Positions 14,371 through 19,817 of a stretch of DNA of 19,817 nucleotides are shown here, one piece after another (within the stretch, counting starts at the first letter, position 1; every line of letters begins with the position of its first letter). The notes under the pieces are model-generated. The model was not told the DNA's origin, made no database searches, and worked only from the letters and a program-made list of their open reading frames with translations. The translations under genes were made by a program, and so were the position numbers. Source of the stretch: Actinomycetes bacterium (GTDB taxonomy: Bacteria > Actinomycetota > Actinomycetes > Mycobacteriales > Micromonosporaceae); assembly GCA_021793335.1 (NCBI GenBank), contig JAJYSW010000028.1, positions 1 to 19,817 on the forward strand. Direction: 5' to 3'.

Positions 14371-15447
14371 ATGAAGCTTTACCAGAAATTGGCCCGGCCG
14401 GTCCTGTTCAGGGTCGGCCGGGGCGACGCCGAGACCGCGCACGAGACCACGCTGCGCTGGCTCTCCCGCCTGTCCGCGCAGCGGCAGGCCCGGAACGCGC
14501 TCATCAGACTCAACCAGGTGAGCGCGCCGGTCACCGTCTGCGGGATCCGATTCCCCAACCCGATCGGGCTGGCCGCCGGGATGGACAAGAACGGCCTGGC
14601 CATCGGCGCCTGGCCCGCTCTGGGCTTCGGCTTCGCCGAGATCGGCACCGTCACGGCCCAGGCCCAACCCGGCAATCCCCGGCCGCGGCTGTACCGGATG
14701 CCGAAGTCCGAGGCCTTCGTCAACCGGATGGGCTTCAACAATGACGGCGCCGAGGCCCTCGCGGCCCGGCTCGCCGCGGCCCCGCCGGTCGACTGCCCGC
14801 TGGGCATCAGCATCGGCAAGTCCAAGGCCGTGCCTTTGGAGTCGGCGGTGGAGGACTACCTGCACTCCATGCGCGTCCTCTATCCGTTCGCCGACTACCT
14901 GGCGGTCAACGTCTCCTCGCCGAACACGCCGGGACTGCGCCGCCTCCAGGACGCCGGCGAATTGGGGCGGCTCCTGTCCGAGCTGAAGGCCGAGGGCGAG
15001 CGGATCGCCGCGGGCCGCCCTCCGCATCCACTGTTCGTCAAGATCGCTCCCGACCTCACCGAGTCGGCCATCGGCGAGCTGCTCGAAGTGTGCCTCGAAT
15101 CGGAGGTCTCAGGCGTGATCGCCACCAACACCACGCTCGGGCGCGACGGCGTCGACCCCGGCGATGACGCCGTGGCCGCGCAGCCCGGCGGCATGTCCGG
15201 CCGGCCGCTGTCGGCGATCTCCAGGGAGATCGTGCGCTTCGTCCACCGCGAGACGAACGGGCGGCTCCCGATCATCGGTTCGGGCGGCGTCATGACGCCC
15301 GACGACGCCGACGCCATGTTCGACGCCGGCGCCAGCCTGGTCCAGATCTACAGCGGTCTGGTCTACAACGGATCGTCAGTGGTGCGGCGGAGCGCCCGCC
15401 GCCACAAGCGCCGGTCCACCGGGCGGCGGCGCGCCCCCCGCTCCTGA
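14371..15447 (+). CDS. pyrD: Dihydroorotate dehydrogenase (quinone), class 2
   Basis: Oxidises dihydroorotate to orotate, passing electrons to the membrane quinone pool. The 358-residue protein has the class 2 N-terminal membrane-docking helices (MKLYQKLARPVLFRVGRGDAETAH), AAGMDKNG (FMN site, around 71-75), FVNRMGFNN, and the catalytic serine S183 in NVSSPNTPGLR, followed by the phosphate-binding SGGVMTPDDA and VQIYSGLVYNG. The ATG at 14371 matches the family N-terminus but has no clear Shine-Dalgarno. The last 20 residues (339-358) are unusual, with 11 arginines or lysines, in place of the typical amphipathic helix; a frameshift near 15380 is possible. The next gene follows after 34 bases. 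Confidence 0.94.
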   Translation: MKLYQKLARPVLFRVGRGDAETAHETTLRWLSRLSAQRQARNALIRLNQVSAPVTVCGIRFPNPIGLAAGMDKNGLAIGAWPALGFGFAEIGTVTAQAQPGNPRPRLYRMPKSEAFVNRMGFNNDGAEALAARLAAAPPVDCPLGISIGKSKAVPLESAVEDYLHSMRVLYPFADYLAVNVSSPNTPGLRRLQDAGELGRLLSELKAEGERIAAGRPPHPLFVKIAPDLTESAIGELLEVCLESEVSGVIATNTTLGRDGVDPGDDAVAAQPGGMSGRPLSAISREIVRFVHRETNGRLPIIGSGGVMTPDDADAMFDAGASLVQIYSGLVYNGSSVVRRSARRHKRRSTGRRRAPRS

Positions 15448-15481
15448 ACGTCCGAAACCCCGCAAGAGTAAGGAGACGACC

Positions 15482-16399
15482 GTGTCCGCAACCGAGGATT
15501 TCGGGGCCCGGGCCCACCGCATGCTCACCGAGCGCGGGCCACTGTGCGCCGGGATCGACCCGCACGGCACCGTACTGCGAAGCTGGGGCCTGAGCGACGA
15601 CCTCGCCGGAGCCGAGCGGTTCGCGCTGACGATGGTCGAGGCGTGCGCCGAGGGCGCGGGCTTCATCAAACCGCAGTCGGCGTTCTTCGAGCGCTTCGGC
15701 TCCGGCGGCGTCGCGCTGCTGGAGCGGGTCGTCGCCGAGGCCCGCAGTGCGGGCGCACTGGTGATCCTCGACGTCAAACGCGGCGATATCGGTTCGACCA
15801 TGGCCGCGTACGCGAGCGCCCACCTCGACCCGGCCGCGCCGCTGGCCGCCGACGCCATCACCGCCAGCCCGTTCCTGGGAACCGGTTCCCTCCAGCCGGC
15901 CTTCGATCTGGCGGCCGCCCATGGCAAAGGCGTGTTCGTGCTCGCCCGCACCTCGAACCCCGAGGGCGAGGAGGTGCAGTTGGCCGCACGCCGCGACGGC
16001 GGAACGGTGGCCCAGGGGATCATCGACGAGCTCGCCGCCCGAAACGCGGGGGCCGAGCCGCTCGGCTCACTCGGCGTGGTCATGGGCGCCACCATCGGGG
16101 CCTGCGCCACACGAGAGGGGCCCCAGGTGCGTGAGTCGACTTACGGAATCGCCCGTGGGACGGCCGATGGCCGTGACAATGCTCACGATCTGTCGGTTTT
16201 CAACGGTCCCGTCCTGGTTCCCGGTATGGGCGCGCAAGGGGGGCGTCCGAGTGACCTGCCGCGCGTCCTGGGCCCCGCCGTGAACTCCGCAATTCCGTCT
16301 TATTCACGACAAATCGCACAGCCGGGGCCCGTCGTAACGAGTATTCGCAGTGCCCTCGACGCCCTCCAGGAGGAGTGCCGCTCCGCCCTCGGAACGTGA
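15482..16399 (+). CDS. pyrF: Orotidine-5'-phosphate decarboxylase (type 2)
   Basis: Decarboxylates OMP to UMP, the last step of the operon's pathway. The 305-residue protein has CAGIDPH (22-28), the FIKPQSAFFERFG segment and the catalytic DVKRGDIGSTMAAYA (K99 with D97 and D102), then TASPFLGTGSLQP and NGPVLVPGMGAQGG. AAGGAG six bases upstream fixes the GTG start. The protein is about 25 residues longer than common actinobacterial forms; the extra lies at residues 206-235, between MGATI and HDLSVFNGP. From there to the stop third positions are noticeably less GC-rich than in neighbouring genes. pyrE is not in this cluster, as in other actinobacteria. Confidence 0.95.
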   Translation: MSATEDFGARAHRMLTERGPLCAGIDPHGTVLRSWGLSDDLAGAERFALTMVEACAEGAGFIKPQSAFFERFGSGGVALLERVVAEARSAGALVILDVKRGDIGSTMAAYASAHLDPAAPLAADAITASPFLGTGSLQPAFDLAAAHGKGVFVLARTSNPEGEEVQLAARRDGGTVAQGIIDELAARNAGAEPLGSLGVVMGATIGACATREGPQVRESTYGIARGTADGRDNAHDLSVFNGPVLVPGMGAQGGRPSDLPRVLGPAVNSAIPSYSRQIAQPGPVVTSIRSALDALQEECRSALGT

Positions 16400-16403
16400 T
16401 CGT

Positions 16404-16478
16404 CCCCGGTCGCGGCCCGATTCCCCCACCCCCGGTCGCAGGTGTGTCGGGAGCTGGGGTTACCTTTCCCGAGCTGGG
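16404..16478. repeat. Two pairs of direct repeats upstream of mihF
   Basis: CCCCGGTCGC occurs at 16404-16413 and again at 16430-16439, 26 bases apart. GAGCTGGG occurs at 16451-16458 and 16471-16478, 20 bases apart, about two helical turns. The second pair abuts a possible -10 element. Same-face spacing is typical of tandem activator or repressor sites, but no regulator is known. Confidence 0.4.
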
Positions 16479-16496
16479 TATGCTTCGGTAATACCC
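16476..16496 (+). promoter_or_regulatory. Candidate mihF promoter region
   Basis: TATGCT at 16479-16484 fits the -10 pattern and lies about 60 bases before the mihF start; no good -35 is present, so activation through the adjacent direct repeats is conceivable. GGGTAT (16476-16481) and ATACCC (16491-16496) form an inverted repeat over it. The 145-base pyrF-mihF gap implies separate transcription, but this is not proven. Confidence 0.35.
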
Positions 16497-16544
16497 GCAC
16501 TTGAAGGTCCAGAGGGACGAAACCATCGACTGCAAGGAGACCCC

Positions 16545-16868
16545 GTGCCGCTCCCTAAACTGACACCGGAACAGCGCGCCGCAGCCCTCGAAAAGGCCGC
16601 TAAAGCCCGCAAGGAACGCGCCCTGCTCAAAGAGCAGCTGAAGTCGGGTGAGAAGACCCTGGAAGAGGTCCTCAAGGCTGCCGCAACCGACGACATCCCC
16701 GGCAAGATGAAGGTCTCGGCCGTCCTCAAGGCCCTCCCCGGTATCGGTGACAAGCGCGCCCTCCAGATCATGGAGAAGCTCAAGATCGCCGACTCCCGCC
16801 GCCTCCGCGGGCTGGGCGAGCACCAGCGCGCCGCGCTCCTGGATGAATTCAAGGGCGACCAGGGCTGA
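16545..16868 (+). CDS. mihF: Actinobacterial integration host factor MihF
   Basis: A small nucleoid-associated protein, unrelated to the alpha/beta IHF of proteobacteria, that binds and bends DNA, stimulates phage integration in mycobacteria and affects development in Streptomyces. Its 107 residues equal the Streptomyces form. A charged N-terminal helix (LTPEQRAAALEKAAKARKER) is followed by the conserved GKMKVSAVLKALPGIGDKRA, a helix-hairpin-helix-like DNA contact, and the RRLRGLGEHQRAALLDEF tail. GTG 16545 is chosen from AAGGAG five bases upstream and the family start; the frame is open further back into pyrF, but that part is not conserved. Gmk follows after 20 bases. Confidence 0.96.
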   Translation: MPLPKLTPEQRAAALEKAAKARKERALLKEQLKSGEKTLEEVLKAAATDDIPGKMKVSAVLKALPGIGDKRALQIMEKLKIADSRRLRGLGEHQRAALLDEFKGDQG

Positions 16869-16888
16869 CCTCGGGTAGTAGTAGTCGA

Positions 16889-17497
16889 GTGAGCATCGAT
16901 AGACCGCACGCGGCCCAGGCCCAGCGCCTGACGGTCCTCTCAGGCCCGTCCGGCGTGGGCAAGGGCAGCGTCAAGGCTCTCATCCAGGAGTACTACCCGT
17001 GGGTCTGGCTCTCCGTGAGCTGCACGACCCGCAAGCCGCGCCCGGGTGAGGTCGACGGCGCCGACTACCACTTCGTGTCGACCGAACAGTTCGAGTCGAT
17101 GATCGCCGCGGGGGAATTCCTCGAATGGGCCTCCTATGCGGGGAACCTGTACGGAACCCCCCGCGGCCCCGTCGACGCCCAGCTGCGCGCCGGACTGCCG
17201 GCGCTCTTGGAGATCGAACTGCAGGGCGCGCGCCAGGTGCGGCGCGCGATGCCCGAGGCGCAACTGGTCTTCCTCGCCCCGCCTTCGTGGGACGAGTTGG
17301 TCCGGCGCCTCACCGGACGGGGTACTGAAGACGCCGCCACCATCGAACGCCGCCTGGAGGCCGCCCGGGCCGAGCTCGACGCCGAAGCCGAGTTCGACCA
17401 CACGGTCACGAACGTCTCGATCGAACAGGCCGCCTCCGAACTGGTAGAGTTGATGGGCTCGCTGGCCGCCTCGGCCATGCTCGCGAGCCGCAAATGA
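16889..17497 (+). CDS. gmk: Guanylate kinase
   Basis: Phosphorylates GMP to GDP using ATP, feeding GTP and, indirectly, cyclic-di-GMP and (p)ppGpp pools. The 202-residue protein carries the P-loop GPSGVGKGS (19-27), the GMP-binding stretch SVSCTTRKPRPGEVDGADYH, and EIELQGARQVRRAMP, followed by the lid region RLTGRGTEDAATIERRL. The GTG at 16889 has no convincing Shine-Dalgarno: a GTAGTAGTAGT run occupies the space before it, so coupling to mihF may help. Length and motifs are normal. Confidence 0.96.
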   Translation: MSIDRPHAAQAQRLTVLSGPSGVGKGSVKALIQEYYPWVWLSVSCTTRKPRPGEVDGADYHFVSTEQFESMIAAGEFLEWASYAGNLYGTPRGPVDAQLRAGLPALLEIELQGARQVRRAMPEAQLVFLAPPSWDELVRRLTGRGTEDAATIERRLEAARAELDAEAEFDHTVTNVSIEQAASELVELMGSLAASAMLASRK

Positions 17498-17619
17498 GCC
17501 GCTCCCGGCACTGCCTGCGAGCCGTGCCCCGACCATCGGCACGAAGCCCGCGAGCCGCATAGCGGCACTGCGGGAATCCGGAGCCGTCTGAACCGCAAGA
17601 CGCACACGAAGGAAGACAC
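17498..17619. other. gmk-rpoZ intergenic region
   Basis: A 122-base gap with no gene and no clear promoter. It contains GCCGC-ata-GCGGC (17554-17566), a 5-bp stem with a 3-base loop, and GAGCCG repeated three times. GAAGGA at 17608-17613 is the rpoZ ribosome-binding site. A partial terminator or processing site is possible. Confidence 0.3.
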
Positions 17620-17892
17620 GTGTCAGGGACTGTCGCCGACCCCGTCGGCATCACCAACCCGCCGATCGACGATCTCCTCAAGAGGAGCCAGTCGAAATAC
17701 CAGCTGGTAATCTACTCGGCCAAGCGGGCCCGGCAGATCAACGCCTATTACTCTCAGCTCGGCGAGGGCCTGCTCGAATACGTCGGCCCTCTGGTCGAGA
17801 CCACGCCCGAGGAGAAGCCGCTGTCGATAGCCATGCGCGAGCTGGACAAGGGCCTGCTCGACACGAAGGTGTTCGACGACGCCGAAGCTTAG
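17620..17892 (+). CDS. rpoZ: RNA polymerase omega subunit
   Basis: The small subunit that wraps the beta-prime C-terminus and assists polymerase assembly. The 90-residue protein has the actinobacterial signature NPPIDDLLKRSQSKYQLVIYSAKRARQINAYY and the LEYVGPLVE...PLSIAMREL segment. The GTG start is supported by GAAGGA six bases upstream. It lies downstream of gmk and eight bases before coaBC, the standard actinobacterial arrangement. Confidence 0.97.
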   Translation: MSGTVADPVGITNPPIDDLLKRSQSKYQLVIYSAKRARQINAYYSQLGEGLLEYVGPLVETTPEEKPLSIAMRELDKGLLDTKVFDDAEA

Positions 17893-17900
17893 GACCCGGT

Positions 17901-19124
17901 GTGAACGTCGTTCTTGGCGTCTCGGGCGGCATCGCGGCCTATAAATCGGCCACGCTGCTGCGCCTGCTGAAGGAGGCCGGTCACGAGGTGACCGTCGTCC
18001 CCACCGAGGCGGCGCTCAATTTCGTCGGCGAGGCCACCTGGGAGGCCCTCTCGGGCCGCCCGGTGGCCTCCGGCGTGTTCTCGGACGTCGCGGACGTCAA
18101 ACACGTGCGCCTCGGCCGCGAGGCCGACCTGGTCGCCGTCGTCCCGGCCACCGCCGACCTGCTCGCGCGCGCCGTCGCCGGCCGTGCCGACGACCTCCTG
18201 ACGAGCACGCTGCTCACCGCGACCTGCCCCCAGGTCTTCGCACCCGCGATGCACACCGAGATGTGGGAGCACCCGGCCACGCGGGCGAACGTCGCCGTGC
18301 TGCGCGAACGCGGCGCGCACGTCGTCGAACCCGACTCGGGCCGACTGACCGGCGCCGATACCGGGCCGGGACGCCTGCCCGAACCCGAAGCGCTGTTCAC
18401 CCTGTTCAAGGGCTTCCTGAGCCTTTCCCGCCGCTCCTCCGCCACGGCCGGGACCGGCGCCGGTCGGGACCTCGTCGGCCGCCGCGTCCTGGTCACCGCA
18501 GGCGGCACCCGCGAGGCGATCGATCCGGTCCGCTTCATCGGCAACCACTCCTCCGGCCGCCAGGGCATCGCCCTCGCCGCCGCGGCCGCCGCCCGTGGAG
18601 CGGAGGTCACGCTCATCGCCGCACATGTCGACGTCGCCTTCCCCGCCGGTGTCGAGGTGCATCGAGTAGAGACGACCGGCCAACTCTACGAGGCCACGCT
18701 CGAAGCCGCACGCGGCGCCGACGCCGCGGTGCTGGCCGCCGCCCCCGCCGACTTCCGGCCGAAGCGCGTCTCGGACGGCAAACTCAAACGGGACGGCGAC
18801 GTCGACCTCGCCTTGACCTCCACGCCCGATATCGCCGCGGCGGTGGGGGAGCGGAAGGGCGCCGACCGGGTCCTGGTGGTCTTCGCCGCCGAGACCGGCG
18901 GCGGCCCCGAGCGCGCGCAGGCCAAACGAGTGAAGAAGGGCGCCGATCTGGTGGTGCTCAATGACGTCTCTGGCGGCGCCGTGTTCGGTGCGGCGGAGAA
19001 CTCGGTCACGATCCTCGACGAACGTGGCGCAGTCGACGCACTTTCCCATGCGGACAAGGAGACGGTGGCCGATGCCATCTGGGACGCCGTCGCAGCGCGT
19101 CTCCCGGCTGGTGGACTGGAGTGA
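17901..19124 (+). CDS. coaBC: Phosphopantothenoylcysteine synthetase / decarboxylase
   Basis: A bifunctional coenzyme A enzyme: CoaB joins cysteine to 4'-phosphopantothenate with CTP, and CoaC decarboxylates the product using FMN. The 407 residues comprise CoaC (about 1-175; GVSGGIAAYK, catalytic H68 in VKHVRLG, VPATADLLA, PAMHTEMW) and CoaB (from about 193; LVTAGGTREAIDPVRFI, NHSSGRQG, AAAPADFRP, and N354 in NDVSGG). The Cys-containing flap of E. coli CoaC is replaced by LTGADTGPGRLPE, a form I recall from other actinobacteria. GTG 17901 follows rpoZ by eight bases with only a weak GGACC before it, so coupling is likely. Confidence 0.96.
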   Translation: MNVVLGVSGGIAAYKSATLLRLLKEAGHEVTVVPTEAALNFVGEATWEALSGRPVASGVFSDVADVKHVRLGREADLVAVVPATADLLARAVAGRADDLLTSTLLTATCPQVFAPAMHTEMWEHPATRANVAVLRERGAHVVEPDSGRLTGADTGPGRLPEPEALFTLFKGFLSLSRRSSATAGTGAGRDLVGRRVLVTAGGTREAIDPVRFIGNHSSGRQGIALAAAAAARGAEVTLIAAHVDVAFPAGVEVHRVETTGQLYEATLEAARGADAAVLAAAPADFRPKRVSDGKLKRDGDVDLALTSTPDIAAAVGERKGADRVLVVFAAETGGGPERAQAKRVKKGADLVVLNDVSGGAVFGAAENSVTILDERGAVDALSHADKETVADAIWDAVAARLPAGGLE

Positions 19125-19149
19125 CACCGCCTCGGAGCAGCGCGCCGAG

Positions 19150-19237
19150 TTGGTGCGATGATCTCAAACGCATAGACTTGTGAGCTGCGAAGTCAGTCGA
19201 ATAGCGCCGCTGCGCGGCGTGGATGTGTGTTGAGGAG
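19150..19237 (+). promoter_or_regulatory. Candidate metK promoter and leader stem
   Basis: TTGGTG (19150-19155) and TAGACT (19173-19178) are spaced by 17 bases, predicting transcription from about 19185. In the leader, CGCCGC-tgc-GCGGCG (19205-19219) forms a 6-bp stem extended by a G-T pair, 12 bases before the GAGGAG Shine-Dalgarno (19232-19237). The leader, about 57 bases, is too short for a known SAM riboswitch. Confidence 0.4.
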
Positions 19238-19241
19238 TGCC

Positions 19242-19817
19242 GTGGCACGTCGCCTGTTCACTTCCGAGTCGGTCACCGAAGGCCACCCGGACAAGATCGC
19301 CGACCAGATCTCCGATGGGATCCTGGACGCCCTGCTCTCCCAGGACCCGTTGAGTCGGGTTGCGGTCGAGACGCTCATCACCACCGGGCAAGTCCACGTG
19401 GCCGGCGAAGTGACGACCGCCGCCTACGCCGACATCCCGCGCATCGTGCGCGAGACGATCCTGCGCATCGGATACGACTCCTCCAAGAAGGGCTTCGACG
19501 GCGCCTCGTGCGGCGTCAACGTCTCGATCGGCGGCCAGAGCCCCGACATAGCCCAAGGCGTCGACAAAGCCTGGGAATCGCGTGTGGACACGACCGACCT
19601 CGACCAGCTCGACCTGCAGGGCGCCGGAGACCAGGGCCTGATGTTCGGCTACGCCTGCCGCGAGACGCCCGAGCTGATGCCGCTGCCGATCGCCTTGGCG
19701 CACCGGCTCTCGCAGCGCCTCACCGAGGTCCGCAAGGACGGCACCGTCCCGTACCTGCGACCCGACGGCAAGACCCAGGTCACGATCGAGTACGACGGGC
19801 GGCGGCCCGTGCGACTG
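19242..19817 (+). CDS. metK: S-adenosylmethionine synthetase (N-terminal part)
   Basis: Makes S-adenosylmethionine from methionine and ATP. The window ends inside the gene; 192 codons are present of a usual total near 400. ESVTEGHPDKIADQISDGILDALL (residues 9-32; H15 and D17 are active-site residues) and the GAGDQG hexapeptide (127-132) are intact. The GTG start has GAGGAG four bases upstream. The 117-base gap from coaBC and a promoter-like pair suggest it can be transcribed independently. Confidence 0.97.
   Translation, partial: MARRLFTSESVTEGHPDKIADQISDGILDALLSQDPLSRVAVETLITTGQVHVAGEVTTAAYADIPRIVRETILRIGYDSSKKGFDGASCGVNVSIGGQSPDIAQGVDKAWESRVDTTDLDQLDLQGAGDQGLMFGYACRETPELMPLPIALAHRLSQRLTEVRKDGTVPYLRPDGKTQVTIEYDGRRPVRL

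Noticed and set aside
16350..16544. Longer mihF start inside pyrF
   Set aside because: MihF family length is about 107 residues, and GTG 16545 has a good Shine-Dalgarno; the extension shows no family similarity.
19125..19241. SAM riboswitch before metK
   Set aside because: The leader is too short, and no multi-stem junction of a SAM-I, SAM-II or SAM-IV type could be recognised by eye.
1..19817. CRISPR array, tRNA, rRNA, insertion sequence, prophage or defence island
   Set aside because: No regularly spaced repeats, cloverleaf, transposase, integrase or defence-type domains were seen; the window is almost fully occupied by conserved housekeeping genes.

Overview
This window is a stretch of actinobacterial housekeeping chromosome. 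By eye the base composition is high GC (about 70%), third codon positions are almost all G or C, GTG starts are common, and the gene order aroC-aroK-aroB-aroQ-efp-nusB-bldD-pyrR-pyrB-pyrC-carA-carB-pyrD-pyrF-mihF-gmk-rpoZ-coaBC-metK is the one known from Streptomyces and, in two blocks, from Mycobacterium. A BldD orthologue with an intact cyclic-di-GMP signature points to a filamentous or differentiating lineage. The genus cannot be fixed from the sequence alone; a Glycomycetales- or Micromonosporales-like organism is a guess. Layout: (1) positions 1-1151 hold a leftward LacI-family regulator and, to its left, a promoter and start signal for a further leftward gene lying outside the window. 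(2) 1152-1450 is a palindrome-rich intergenic region in front of the shikimate genes. (3) 1451-4660 is aroC, a fused aroK-aroB gene and aroQ: five-ring-carbon to chorismate chemistry for aromatic amino acids. (4) 4929-5956 is efp and nusB, translation and transcription factors, ending in a very strong hairpin. (5) bldD is transcribed leftward, convergent with nusB and divergent from pyrR. (6) 6912-16399 is the UMP biosynthesis operon pyrR-pyrB-pyrC-carA-carB-pyrD-pyrF, with start/stop overlaps from pyrR through carB and a PyrR RNA-binding motif placed just before the pyrR Shine-Dalgarno sequence. (7) 16545-19124 is mihF (integration host factor), gmk, rpoZ and coaBC, linking GMP/GDP supply, RNA polymerase omega and coenzyme A synthesis. 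(8) metK begins at 19242 and runs off the right edge. No rRNA, tRNA, CRISPR array, insertion sequence or prophage was seen, and I found no convincing undescribed multi-gene system. The points most worth a second look are: the PyrR leader motif; the aroK-aroB fusion; two sets of palindromes between lacI and aroC; insertions in CarA and PyrF; an arginine-rich PyrD tail that may reflect a frameshift; direct repeats in front of mihF; and the absence of genes that usually sit inside this cluster (pepQ between aroQ and efp, and the membrane-protein gene between pyrC and carA).
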